A stretch of DNA of 64,000 nt from NCBI RefSeq assembly GCF_006386545.1, contig NZ_SWAR01000002.1, forward strand, positions 62,001 through 126,000. The letters run 5' to 3'. A model generated the notes under the pieces. It did no database searches. It saw only the letters and a list, made by a program, of their open reading frames with translations, and had not been told where the DNA came from. The position numbers and the translations under genes were made by a program. The DNA is from Methylibium rhizosphaerae. GTDB taxonomy: Bacteria; Pseudomonadota; Gammaproteobacteria; Burkholderiales; Burkholderiaceae_C. Below, one piece after another: positions 24,381-33,172 of the stretch. The number at the start of each line of letters is the position of its first letter. The first letter of the stretch is position 1.

Positions 24381-26765
24381 TCAGTTGCGAACGGGCTTGC
24401 CCGTCTGCAGCATGCCCATGATCCGTTCCTGGCTCTTCGGGTGCTCCAGCAGGCCGCAGAAGTGCTTGCGCTCCAGCGCCATCAGGTATTCCTCGGTCAC
24501 CAGCGAGCCGGCGTCGACGTCGCCGCCGCACACCACGTCGGCGATCAGCGAGCTGATGTGGAAGTCGTGCTGGCTGATGAAGCCGCCGTCGCGCATGTTG
24601 GCCAGCTGGCCCTTGATGGTGGCGATGGCATTGCGGCCGGCCACCGGGAAGGCAGCCCTGGCCGGGGCGCCGTAGCCCGACTCGAACATGGCCTTGGCCT
24701 GTTGCACGGCGACGTACAGCAGTTCGTCCTTGTTCGGCACGATCACGTCGCTCCACAGCAGGTAGCCCAGCTTGCGGCTTTCGATCGCGCTGGTGCCCAC
24801 CTTGGCCATCGCGGCGGAGGTGAAGCCGTCGATCAGGAACTTCTGGATGTCGGCGTTCGCATTGCCGGCGGCGGCCATCTCGGCGGCCCGGCGGGCGATG
24901 TAGGTCAGGCCGCCCGCACCCGGGATGAGGCCCACGCCCACTTCCACCAGGCCCACGTAGCTTTCCATCGCGGCCACGCGGCGGGCCGAGTGGATGGCCA
25001 GTTCGCAGCCGCCGCCCAGGGCGATGCCGCGGATGGCCGAGACCACCGGCACCGTGGCATAGCGGATGCGCAGCATCGCGTCCTGCAGCTTCTTCTCTTC
25101 AGGGGCGATGCCCTTGGCGCCCTTGGCCATGAACACCGGCATCAGCGCCTCGAGATTGGCGCCGGCCGAGAACACGTCGTCCGGCGACCAGATCACCAGG
25201 CCCTTGTAGCTCTGCTCGGCCAGTTCCACCGCCTTCAGCAGGCCTTCGGTGACGGTCGGGCTGATGAGGTGCAGCTTGGCGGTGATGCTGGCGATCAGCA
25301 CTTCGCCGTCCAGCGTCCACACGCGCACTTCGTCGTTCTTGAAGACTTCGGTGCCGGCCTTCAGCGGCTCGACGGCGCCTGAGCCCGACACGTTTTCCGG
25401 GAAGTACTGGCGCTGGTAGACGGCCAGGCCGCTGCGCGGCACGTAGGCGCCCCTGGCCGGCGACCACGAACCTTCGGCGGTGTGCACGCCGGTGCGGCCG
25501 TCGAACACCCAGGCCGGCAGCGGCGCCTTGCTGAGCGCCTTGCCGGCGTCGATGTCTTCCTTGATCCAGTTGGCCACCTGCTGCCAGCCGGCCTCCTGCC
25601 ACAGCTCGAACGGACCCTTCTGGGTGCCGAAGCCCCAGCGCATCGCGAAGTCCACGTCGCGCGCGGTCTCGGCGATGTCGGCCAGGTGCACCGCGGCGTA
25701 GTGGAAGCCGTCGCGCAGGATGGCCCACAGGAATTGCGCCTGCGGGTTGGTCGATTCACGCAGCAGCTTCAGGCGCTCGGCCGGGGCCTTCTTGAGCATG
25801 CGGCCCACGATCTCGTCGGCCTTGCCGCCGGCGGGCACGTACTCGCCCTTGGCCGGGTCCAGGCGCAGGATGTCCTTGCCGACCTTCTTGTAGAAGCCCG
25901 CGCCGGCCTTCTGCCCCAGCGCGCCCTGCTCGATGAGCTTCGCCACCACGGCAGGCGTGCCGTAGGTGGGGAAGAACGGGTCGTCGGCCAGGTTGTCCTG
26001 CAGCGTCTTGATGACGTGGGCCATGGTGTCCAGGCCCACCACGTCGGCGGTGCGGAAGGTGCCCGAGCTGGCGCGGCCCAGCTTCTTGCCGGTGAGGTCG
26101 TCGACCACGTCATAGGTGAGGCCGAACTTCTCGGCCTCGATGATGGTCGCCAGCATGCCGGCGATGCCCACGCGGTTGGCCACGAAGTTGGGCGTGTCCT
26201 TGGCGCGCACCACGCCCTTGCCGACGGCGGTGGTGACGAAGCTCTCGAGCTGGTCGAGGATCTGCGGCTGCGTGGTGGGCGTGGGGATCAGCTCCACCAG
26301 GTACATGTAGCGCGGCGGGTTGAAGAAATGGATGCCGCAGAAGCGCGGCTTGATCTCTTCGGGCAGCGCCTCGGACAGCCTGGTGATCGACAGGCCCGAG
26401 GTGTTGGACGCCACGATGGCGTGCGGCGCGATGAACGGCGCGATCTTCTTGTAGAGATCGAGCTTCCAGTCCATGCGCTCGGCGATGGCCTCGATGATGA
26501 GGTCGCAGTCCTTCAGCTGCTCGAGGTGCTCTTCGTAGTTGGCCTGGCCGATCAGCGCGGCGTCTTCGGGCACGCCCAGCGGGGCCGGCTTCAGCTTCTT
26601 GAGGTTGTCGATCGCCTTGCTGACGATGCCGTTCTTCGGGCCCTCTTTCGCGGGCAGGTCGAACAGCACGACCGGCACCTTCACGTTGACCAGATGGGCG
26701 GCGATCTGCGCGCCCATCACGCCGGCGCCGAGCACGGCGACCTTGCGGACTTGGAATCGACTCAT
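24381..26765 (-). CDS. fadB: 3-hydroxyacyl-CoA dehydrogenase / enoyl-CoA hydratase fusion
   Basis: 794-residue bifunctional beta-oxidation enzyme. The dehydrogenase half comes first: VAVLGAGVMGAQIAAHL (NAD-binding GxGxxG 13-18), FFNPPRYMYLVELIPT and TPNFVANRVG. The enoyl-CoA hydratase half is C-terminal (from about residue 500): DDVFSAGANLEALM, IRGIALGGGCELAIHSARRVAA and VGVGLIPGAGGLTYIA. This order is the reverse of E. coli FadB and usual in Burkholderiales. The ATG at 26765 has GGAG 8 nt upstream. It is followed by the repeat-flanked DUF559 gene, then fadA. Confidence 0.94.
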   Translation of the reverse strand: MSRFQVRKVAVLGAGVMGAQIAAHLVNVKVPVVLFDLPAKEGPKNGIVSKAIDNLKKLKPAPLGVPEDAALIGQANYEEHLEQLKDCDLIIEAIAERMDWKLDLYKKIAPFIAPHAIVASNTSGLSITRLSEALPEEIKPRFCGIHFFNPPRYMYLVELIPTPTTQPQILDQLESFVTTAVGKGVVRAKDTPNFVANRVGIAGMLATIIEAEKFGLTYDVVDDLTGKKLGRASSGTFRTADVVGLDTMAHVIKTLQDNLADDPFFPTYGTPAVVAKLIEQGALGQKAGAGFYKKVGKDILRLDPAKGEYVPAGGKADEIVGRMLKKAPAERLKLLRESTNPQAQFLWAILRDGFHYAAVHLADIAETARDVDFAMRWGFGTQKGPFELWQEAGWQQVANWIKEDIDAGKALSKAPLPAWVFDGRTGVHTAEGSWSPARGAYVPRSGLAVYQRQYFPENVSGSGAVEPLKAGTEVFKNDEVRVWTLDGEVLIASITAKLHLISPTVTEGLLKAVELAEQSYKGLVIWSPDDVFSAGANLEALMPVFMAKGAKGIAPEEKKLQDAMLRIRYATVPVVSAIRGIALGGGCELAIHSARRVAAMESYVGLVEVGVGLIPGAGGLTYIARRAAEMAAAGNANADIQKFLIDGFTSAAMAKVGTSAIESRKLGYLLWSDVIVPNKDELLYVAVQQAKAMFESGYGAPARAAFPVAGRNAIATIKGQLANMRDGGFISQHDFHISSLIADVVCGGDVDAGSLVTEEYLMALERKHFCGLLEHPKSQERIMGMLQTGKPVRN

Positions 26766-26805
26766 CGTTGTTTCTCCAGGTATTCGTTGGAACAGGCGCC
26801 GGCGG

Positions 26806-27249
26806 TCACTCGACCCGCACCCAGGTTTGCGTGCGGTAGAACGGGCCGATGTAGCCGCGCATCTCAAGCTTCCTGCCGCCCTCGACCGGCTTGAGCCGCG
26901 TCTTGTAGGTCTTGCCGTTGTTCGGATCGAGGATCTCGCCGCCGGTCCAGGCTTCCTTGTCCTCGGCGTCCTGCTTCACGTTGCGGATGATGGTGAGCCC
27001 GACCACCGGCTGACCCTTGCGCGCATCGGTGCACTTGTCGCACTTCGCGTCCTGGTTCTTCGGGTCGAAGATCTTCTCGATCCTGCCGCTGAGCACCCCA
27101 CCGCTGTCGGTGATGCGCACCAGCGACTTCTCGGTCTTGCCGTCGTCGTCGATGGTCTTCCACAGGCCCACCGGCGTGTCCTGCGCAAAGGCGGCACCGC
27201 CGGCGGCGAGCGTGAAGCTCAAGGCAAGGCAACGAACCACAGCTCTCAT
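26806..27249 (-). CDS. DUF2147 secreted protein
   Basis: 147-residue protein with a clear Sec signal (MRAVVRCLALSFTLAAGGAAFA) and a mature DUF2147 domain: TPVGLWKTIDDDGKTEKSLVRI, a CDKC motif, KGQPVVGLTIIRN, and GYIGPFYRTQTWVRV at the end. The DUF2147 family is a beta-rich periplasmic domain, often encoded near lipid metabolism genes, with no known activity. It is set between the acyl-CoA dehydrogenase and fadB genes in one direction and is probably co-transcribed with them. Confidence 0.85.
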   Translation of the reverse strand: MRAVVRCLALSFTLAAGGAAFAQDTPVGLWKTIDDDGKTEKSLVRITDSGGVLSGRIEKIFDPKNQDAKCDKCTDARKGQPVVGLTIIRNVKQDAEDKEAWTGGEILDPNNGKTYKTRLKPVEGGRKLEMRGYIGPFYRTQTWVRVE

Positions 27250-27293
27250 GGCGTCTCCCTTCGGTTGGATGCGAGCGAACGCGACGGCGAGGC

Positions 27294-29081
27294 TCAGAAC
27301 AGCGCCTCTTCCATCTCGAGCGGCTTGAGGCCGGCGCGGGCGGTGCGGATCAGGCTCGCGGTCTCGGGCAGCAGCTTGGCGAAGTAGAAGCGGGCGGTGG
27401 CGAGCTTGGCCTTGTAGAACGGGTCGCCGCTGTCCTGCTTGGCCAGGGCCACCTTGGCCATGCGGGCCCAGAAGTAGGCGAACACCAGGTGGCCGCACAC
27501 GCGCAGGTAGTCGACCGCGGCCGCGCCCACTTCGTCGGCGTTGCCCATGGCCTTCATGCCGATCTCCATGGTGAGCTTGGTGACCTTGTCGCCCAGGTCG
27601 GCCAGCGGGTTCACGAACTCCTGCATGTTCTCGTTGACGCCTTCGTCCTCGACGAACTGCTGCACGATCTTGCCAAACTTCTTGAGTTTCGCGCCGTTGT
27701 CGGCCAGCACCTTGCGGCCCAGCAGGTCCAGCGACTGCACGGTGTTCGTGCCCTCGTAGATCATGTTGATGCGGGCGTCACGGACGTACTGCTCCATGCC
27801 CCACTCCTTGATGTAGCCGTGGCCGCCGAACACCTGCATGCAGTGCGACGTGGCCAGCCAGCCGTTGTCGGTGATGAAGGCCTTGATGATGGGCGTGAGC
27901 AGGGCCACGATGTCGGCCGAGTCGCGGCGCACGTCCTCGTCGTCGGTGGCGAGTTCCTTGTCGAGCTCCAGCGCGGTGTAGATCGCCATCGCGCGGCCGC
28001 CTTCGGCGAAGGCGCGGGCGGTCAGCAGCATCTTGCGCACGTCGGGGTGCACGATGATCGGGTCGGCCGGCTTGTCCGGCGCCTTGGGGCCTGACAGCGA
28101 ACGCATCTGGATGCGGTCCTTCGCATAGGCCACCGCGTTCTGGTAGGCCACTTCGGTGAGGCCCAGCGACTGGTTGCCCACGCCCAGGCGGGCTGCGTTC
28201 ATCATCACGAACATCGCCTGCAGGCCCTTGTTGGGCTGGCCCACCAGCGTGCCGACCGCGCCTTCGAGCACGATCTGGGCGGTGGCGTTGCCGTGGATGC
28301 CCATCTTGTGCTCGAGGCCGGCGCAGTACACCGGGTTGCGCGCGCCCAGCGAGCCGTCCGCGTTGACCACGAACTTCGGCACCACGAACAGCGAGATGCC
28401 CTTGCTGCCCTCGGGCGCGTCCGGCAGGCGGGCCAGCACCAGGTGCACGATGTTCTCGGCCAGGTCGTGTTCGCCGGCAGAGATGAAGATTTTCTGGCCG
28501 GTGATCTTGTAGGTGCCGTCGGCCTGCGGCTCGGCCTTCGTGCGCAGCATGCCGAGGTCGGTGCCGCAGTGCGGCTCGGTCAGGCACATGGTGCCGGTCC
28601 ATTCGCCGCTGGTGAGCTTGGGCAGGTAGGTGGTCTTCTGCTCGGGCGTGCCGTGCGCATGCAGCGCCTCGTAGGCACCGTGCGACAGGCCGGGGTACAT
28701 GGTCCAGGCCTGGTTGGCCGAGTTCAGCATCTCGTAGAAGCACTGGTTCAGCGTGACCGGCAGGCCCTGGCCGCCGTATTCCGGGTCGCAGCTCAGCGCC
28801 GGCCAGCCGCCCTCGACGTACTTGGCATAGGCCTCCTTGAAGCCCTTGGGCGCCTTCACCTCGTGCGTGGCCTTGTCGAGGGTGCAGCCTTCCTCGTCGC
28901 CGCTCTGGTTGAGCGGGAACACCACTTCGGCCGCGAACTTGCCGCCCTCTTCGAGCACGGCGTTGATGGTGTCGGCATCGACCTCGGCGTGCTTGGGCAG
29001 CGCCTTCAGTTCGTCAACCACGTTCAGCACTTCGTGCATCACGAACTGCATGTCACGCAGCGGCGGGGTGTAGGTGGCCAT
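27294..29081 (-). CDS. Acyl-CoA dehydrogenase, DmdC-like with extra C-terminal domain
   Basis: 595-residue FAD enzyme introducing the trans-2 double bond in acyl-CoAs. Core motifs: MCLTEPHCGTDLGMLRTKAE (flavin/substrate loop), ITGQKIFISAGEHDLAENIV, CMQVFGGHGYIKEWGMEQYVRD, and the catalytic base E443 in MIYEGTN. The length and the C-terminal helical extension place it with DmdC-type dehydrogenases, some of which act on 3-methylmercaptopropionyl-CoA. In this cluster ordinary fatty acyl-CoAs are equally likely. It is first in the fad series after the tetR gene. Confidence 0.92.
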   Translation of the reverse strand: MATYTPPLRDMQFVMHEVLNVVDELKALPKHAEVDADTINAVLEEGGKFAAEVVFPLNQSGDEEGCTLDKATHEVKAPKGFKEAYAKYVEGGWPALSCDPEYGGQGLPVTLNQCFYEMLNSANQAWTMYPGLSHGAYEALHAHGTPEQKTTYLPKLTSGEWTGTMCLTEPHCGTDLGMLRTKAEPQADGTYKITGQKIFISAGEHDLAENIVHLVLARLPDAPEGSKGISLFVVPKFVVNADGSLGARNPVYCAGLEHKMGIHGNATAQIVLEGAVGTLVGQPNKGLQAMFVMMNAARLGVGNQSLGLTEVAYQNAVAYAKDRIQMRSLSGPKAPDKPADPIIVHPDVRKMLLTARAFAEGGRAMAIYTALELDKELATDDEDVRRDSADIVALLTPIIKAFITDNGWLATSHCMQVFGGHGYIKEWGMEQYVRDARINMIYEGTNTVQSLDLLGRKVLADNGAKLKKFGKIVQQFVEDEGVNENMQEFVNPLADLGDKVTKLTMEIGMKAMGNADEVGAAAVDYLRVCGHLVFAYFWARMAKVALAKQDSGDPFYKAKLATARFYFAKLLPETASLIRTARAGLKPLEMEEALF

Positions 29082-29125
29082 GAAAACTCCTGGTCAGGCT
29101 GGTCGATGTGAAAAGGTAAAAAGCG

Positions 29126-29872
29126 TCAGCGGCCGCTGTTCTTGGCCGGCTTGGCTGCGGAGGTCTTGCGTGCAGGCTTGGCCGTGATCGACGTCACCGT
29201 GGCATTCGGCGTGCCGTCGGTCACCTCGGTGGCGAGGATGCGGTCGAAGCCCTTGTAGGCCCGGTCGATGGCGCCGGGGTTGCGCATGAACCGCGCGTCG
29301 TGGTGCAACGCGAGGATCAGGCCGTGGATCTCGAACAGGATCTGCATCGCGTCGGCATCGGGCTTCAGGTGGCCTTCCTCGATGGCGATGCGGATGGCGC
29401 GCTCGAGCGCGCGGTGCCAGGCGCGCACCATGCCGGCCAGCGCATCGCGCACCGGGCCCGGCCGGTCGTCGAACTCGACCGCACCGCTGATGTAGATGCA
29501 GCCGGAGTCGATTTCGACGGACACACGCTTGACCCAGCGGTCGAACATGGCGCGCAGGCGCGGCAGGCCGCGCGCCTCGCGCACGGCCGGGTAGAAGACT
29601 TCTTCCTCGAACTTGGCGTGGTACTCGCGGATCACCGAGATCTGCAGTTCCTCGCGCGAGCCGAAGTGGGCAAACACGCCCGACTTGCTCATGTGCATCA
29701 TTTCGGCGAGCGCGCCGATCGACAGGCCTTCGAGGCCGATCTGCGATGCCAGGCCCAAGGCCGCCTCGAGGATGGCGGCGCGCGTCTGCTGGCCCTTTTG
29801 CAACCCGCGGGTCTCGCGGGCTGCCTTGACGCTGATGACGTTGCTGTTGGGCGGTGGCACGGTGATGCACAA
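29126..29872 (-). CDS. TetR-family regulator
   Basis: TetR repressor of up to 248 aa. The helix-turn-helix lies at about residues 46-66: LSIGALAEMMHMSKSGVFAHFGSREELQ. The ligand-binding domain continues to about 215, with a Lys/Ala-rich tail. The start is uncertain. The first in-frame start, TTG 29872, lies 8 nt from a palindromic operator and lacks a ribosome site; a downstream GTG (29860) or TTG (29803) is possible. It heads the fatty-acid degradation cluster and probably represses itself and the acyl-CoA dehydrogenase operon in answer to an acyl-CoA. Confidence 0.87.
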   Translation of the reverse strand: MCITVPPPNSNVISVKAARETRGLQKGQQTRAAILEAALGLASQIGLEGLSIGALAEMMHMSKSGVFAHFGSREELQISVIREYHAKFEEEVFYPAVREARGLPRLRAMFDRWVKRVSVEIDSGCIYISGAVEFDDRPGPVRDALAGMVRAWHRALERAIRIAIEEGHLKPDADAMQILFEIHGLILALHHDARFMRNPGAIDRAYKGFDRILATEVTDGTPNATVTSITAKPARKTSAAKPAKNSGR

Positions 29873-29879
29873 ATAAAAC

Positions 29880-29891
29880 GAACGGTCGTTC
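29880..29891. promoter_or_regulatory. TetR-type operator palindrome
   Basis: GAACG-GT-CGTTC is a perfect inverted repeat (29880-29884, 29887-29891) set in AT-rich flanks (AAATAAAAC on one side, TATTTTG on the other). It lies 8 bp from the earliest possible tetR start. Position and form fit autoregulation by the TetR protein. The following stretch to 30093 holds no gene I can support. Confidence 0.6.
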
Positions 29892-30093
29892 TATTTTGCA
29901 GAAATCCGTGTCAGCGGTGTTGGGCGTGCGAGCCTTTTTCTAGAGCCTGTTGCCTAGAGGCCGCAGCAACTGCGTCGCGGGACCTGAGGAAAACCCTTAG
30001 CCGGTTCCGGCGTTCGCCGGGAGAGATCCTGACGCGCCGGTGCAATGTAGCGCCGCCACCCGGCGACGCAAGTCGGTCCATCCCGCACGGCCG

Positions 30094-30110
30094 CGCCGGC
30101 TCAGCCGGCG
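30094..30110. terminator. Hairpin around the FTR1 stop codon
   Basis: CGCCGGC (30094-30100) pairs with GCCGGCG (30104-30110), and the 3-nt loop is the stop codon itself (TCA on plus, TGA on minus). It has no T-run. A role in ending or protecting the transcript is possible. Confidence 0.35.
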
Positions 30111-32059
30111 ATGCGCCGCCGGCGGCCCGTGGCCCACACGATCAGCACCACCAGCGCCAGCGTCGCGCCCTGCAGCCCGAGGCCTTGCACGGTGGGGTGG
30201 ATGCCCAGCAGCGGCAGCGACAGCGAACCCCAGGCGGTGGCGTCGAGCACGCCGGCCTCCTGCAGCGCAGCCACTCCGCTGCCCACGAACACCACCGCCA
30301 GCAGTGCCAGCAGGATCGAGGTCGCCGCGAAGAACGGCCCGATCGGCAGCCGGACGCTGTAGCGCAGGATCGCCCCGCCCAGCAGGGCCAGCAGCACGGC
30401 GGCGCAGGCGATGCCGCCGAGGACCGCATGCTGGCCGTCGGCGCCGACCTGGGCCCACAGGGTTTCGTAGAAGAGCACCACCTCGAACAGCTCGCGGTAG
30501 ACGGCCAGGAAGGACACACCCGCCATGGCCCACAGCGTGCCCTTGCCCAACGCCGATCCCACGTGCTCGCGGATGAACGCGTTCCAGGCCTGCGCGTTCG
30601 AACGGCTGTGCAGCCAGTAGCCCACGTACAGCAGCATGGCCGCCGCCAGCAGGGCGGTCACGCCCTCGGTCAGCTCGCGGTTCGCGCCCGAGATGCCCAC
30701 CACGTACCGGGCCACCGCCCAGGTGAGCGCGCCCAGCGCCACGGCGGCCAGCCAGCCGGCATGGATGTACGGCAGCGCATCGCGCCGGCCGGTCTTCTTG
30801 ACGAAGGCAATGATCGCCGCCAGCACCAGCAGGGCTTCCAGCCCCTCGCGCAGCAGGATCAGCAGGGCGCTGAAGAAGGCCGCCGCAGGAGACAGGCTGC
30901 CGCCGGACAGTTTGGCCTCCACCCGGTCCAGCAGCGCCATCACCTGTTTCGCCTGCTGCGCCACCGCCTCGGGCGGCCGGCCTTCGCCGATGGCGGCGCG
31001 CAAGGTCATCATCTGCGCCTCGGTTTCGGTGCGCAGCGGCGCATCGACGTTGTCCAGCGCAGCTTCCACCAGTTCGAAGCCCTCGAGGTAGGCCGCGATG
31101 GCGAGCCGCCGCGCCGCCTCGCGTTCGCCCCGGCCGTAGGCCGCCACCGCTTCGGCCAGGGTGTCGCGAGCAAAGGCCAGCGGCGACGGCGCGGCCGCCA
31201 GCACCTCCGCCGGCACCTGGGTGAGATAGGCGCGCACCGCATCGAGCCCGGCGTGCTGTGCTGCGAGTGCCTGCGGCGTGCCGGTCACGAGCGCGCGCAG
31301 GTTCCCGAACACGCCGCGGCCCTCGCCCCGGCGCCAGCGAGCCTGCCCGTCGGCACGCGCCTCGGCGCTGTCGCGCAGGCCGCCGACGTAGAACGCCAGG
31401 GCCCAGCGCTCGGCCTCCGACAACTCGGCAAAGCCGCGCATCGGCGTGCCGCCGACCCCCAGCGTGACGGTGTTGTACAGGCCGTACAGGCTGCGCTGCT
31501 GCATGCGGGCGGCATCGTGGAAGTCGCTGGGCGCCGGGTCCATGCCGCGTGCCAGCGGGCCGTCACCATGGCCTTGCGCGCCGTGGCAGGTGGCGCATTG
31601 CGCGGCGAACAGGCGCTGGCCCAGTGCCAGGTCGGGCGCGCTGCGTGGCGCCACGCTCAGCTGCCAGGCCCGCATCACGCCGGCACGCAGGTCACCCGCG
31701 AGCGCCGCGACTTCGGCACCGGGCGCCTTGGCGTCGATGCTTTCGACCAGGCGGCGGGCCTTCTCGACCAGCCCTGCCTGTTCCGCCACCGCCGGCAACT
31801 GGCCGAGCAACACCACGGCCTGCGTGGCGAACTCGCGCTGTTCCTGGTACTCGGCCTCGTCGAGCACCGTGCCGTCACGCACGAAGCCCGGATAGTCCAC
31901 GCCGACGTAGTCGAGCATGTGGACGATGGTCTGAGCCTTCGCATCGTCGCCGGTGGTAGCGGCCCAGGTCGTTGCGCTCAGCAGCGCGCTGGCAAGGACC
32001 ACCGACAGCAGCCGCAGGGGGCCGAGGGCGGCGGAAAGGGTTCGGAACAGTTCGACCAT
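30101..32059 (-). CDS. FTR1-family iron permease fused to a cytochrome c domain
   Basis: 652 aa. Signal peptide (residues 1-33, ending in ATTWAA), a helical periplasmic segment, a cytochrome c domain with CATCH at 155-159 and likely Met ligand in GVGGTPMRGF. A further helical region precedes the FTR1 permease from about 395, with seven or so membrane helices. Three iron-binding RExxE motifs are seen: REGLE (404-408), RELTE (461-465), RELFE (522-526). It probably imports ferric iron after periplasmic redox handling. The start is ATG 32059, since the ATG at 32086 lies inside a Fur box just upstream. Confidence 0.9.
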   Translation of the reverse strand: MVELFRTLSAALGPLRLLSVVLASALLSATTWAATTGDDAKAQTIVHMLDYVGVDYPGFVRDGTVLDEAEYQEQREFATQAVVLLGQLPAVAEQAGLVEKARRLVESIDAKAPGAEVAALAGDLRAGVMRAWQLSVAPRSAPDLALGQRLFAAQCATCHGAQGHGDGPLARGMDPAPSDFHDAARMQQRSLYGLYNTVTLGVGGTPMRGFAELSEAERWALAFYVGGLRDSAEARADGQARWRRGEGRGVFGNLRALVTGTPQALAAQHAGLDAVRAYLTQVPAEVLAAAPSPLAFARDTLAEAVAAYGRGEREAARRLAIAAYLEGFELVEAALDNVDAPLRTETEAQMMTLRAAIGEGRPPEAVAQQAKQVMALLDRVEAKLSGGSLSPAAAFFSALLILLREGLEALLVLAAIIAFVKKTGRRDALPYIHAGWLAAVALGALTWAVARYVVGISGANRELTEGVTALLAAAMLLYVGYWLHSRSNAQAWNAFIREHVGSALGKGTLWAMAGVSFLAVYRELFEVVLFYETLWAQVGADGQHAVLGGIACAAVLLALLGGAILRYSVRLPIGPFFAATSILLALLAVVFVGSGVAALQEAGVLDATAWGSLSLPLLGIHPTVQGLGLQGATLALVVLIVWATGRRRRIAG

Positions 32060-32067
32060 GGCGCACC

Positions 32068-32088
32068 AAATGAGAATTGTTCTCATTT
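32068..32088. promoter_or_regulatory. Fur box
   Basis: AAATGAGAA (32068-32076), TTG, TTCTCATTT (32080-32088): perfect 9-bp arms in a 21-bp palindrome matching the Fur consensus (AATGAGAAT..TTCTCATT in betaproteobacteria). It ends 9 bp before the FTR1 ATG at 32059, so Fur-Fe would block the promoter or early transcription under iron sufficiency. Confidence 0.92.
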
Positions 32089-32143
32089 TAAGAGGCCCGC
32101 GCCGAGGGGCGAGCCTGACCCAGGTCAAACGCCGGTCGCGGCG

Positions 32144-33172
32144 CTACTCGTCCGCGTCGAACTCGGGAGCGGCGCCGTCCTCGTCGCGCGCATGCCGGTC
32201 GAGCACCGCCTTCAGGTCCTGCGCCTCCTCGAAGAAGCGCCGGGTGTCCACCGCCGGCGCCACGCGCAGCAGCGGCGGCGCCAGCGTGGTCACGTACAGC
32301 TCGTCGAAGAAGCGGTCGTTGACCTGGTAGCTGCGCGCCAGCATGACGACGACGCCGGCCACGAACGCCCCCGCAGTGGCCGCGGCCAGCAGGCGCCTGC
32401 GCGCCGGCAGTACCAGCGACAGGTGCGCCAGCACCATGGCCGCCAGCACCGCACCGACGGCGAGGTCAGTGATGCGGCTGGCGAATTCCCACGACAGCGC
32501 ATAGGCCAGCAGCGGCAGCACCAGCGCCACCACGCCGCTGGCCAGCAGGTACACCAGCGCCACGCGCACGTGAGGCCAGAACTCGAACCGGTGCTGGAAC
32601 AGCTTGGAGCCCAGCGCCCACAGCCCGCACCACAAGGCCAGCGCCACCGGGCCGCCCGCCAGCACCGGCAGGTAGTCCGACAGGCGCCCGCCCGGGTCGG
32701 TGTTGAGCCACAGCTCGGCCATGTTCCAGGCCAGCAGCACCGCCGTCATTGCGGCCAGCAACCCCCAGCCGCCGCGCGGCTCGGGCGCCATGGCCTTTTC
32801 GGGCGCCAGTGCGTCGACTGCCCTTCGCACCCGCAGCCGGGTGCTGCCCAGCTGGAAGGCTTCTCCGCCGGCGAGTTCGGCGCGTTCGCCGCCAGCCATG
32901 CGCTTGCCGCCCACGCGCGCGCCGTTGAGCGTCGCCTCGAGGTGGAGCGAGAGTCCTGTGGCGGTCTCGTCGAGCGTCGCGTGGTGGGGGGCCACATGCG
33001 TGTCGTCGAGCACCACGTCGTTGTCGATGGCGCGGCCCACGCGCACCGGCCAGCGCAGCACCGGCACCGCCAGCCGCGCATGGCCGTCGCGGTCGAGCAC
33101 CTCGACCAGCGCGAGCTTTTCGGGAGCCGGGTTCAGCGCTGGCTGGTGGTCGCTTCGCTGCTGCTCGTCCAT
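32144..33172 (-). CDS. FHA-domain membrane protein
   Basis: 342 aa. An N-terminal forkhead-associated domain (about residues 40-115) reads PVRVGRAIDNDVVLDD, HHATLDE and LNGARVGGKRM; the Arg and His positions are those expected for phosphothreonine recognition. Five or six membrane helices follow (about 145-290: LLAAMTAVLLAWNMAELW, PVALALWCGLWALG, ALVYLLASGVVALVLPLLAY and others), then a soluble acidic tail. Its first 41 bases overlap the 3' end of a secreted serine protease gene, so the two are almost surely co-expressed. The function is unknown; phospho-dependent signalling at the membrane is suggested. Confidence 0.85.
   Translation of the reverse strand: MDEQQRSDHQPALNPAPEKLALVEVLDRDGHARLAVPVLRWPVRVGRAIDNDVVLDDTHVAPHHATLDETATGLSLHLEATLNGARVGGKRMAGGERAELAGGEAFQLGSTRLRVRRAVDALAPEKAMAPEPRGGWGLLAAMTAVLLAWNMAELWLNTDPGGRLSDYLPVLAGGPVALALWCGLWALGSKLFQHRFEFWPHVRVALVYLLASGVVALVLPLLAYALSWEFASRITDLAVGAVLAAMVLAHLSLVLPARRRLLAAATAGAFVAGVVVMLARSYQVNDRFFDELYVTTLAPPLLRVAPAVDTRRFFEEAQDLKAVLDRHARDEDGAAPEFDADE

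Noticed and set aside
29892-30100. Small gene or RNA between the tetR promoter and the FTR1 stop
   Set aside because: No frame with a start, ribosome site and protein-like composition; no recognisable RNA fold beyond the stop-codon hairpin.
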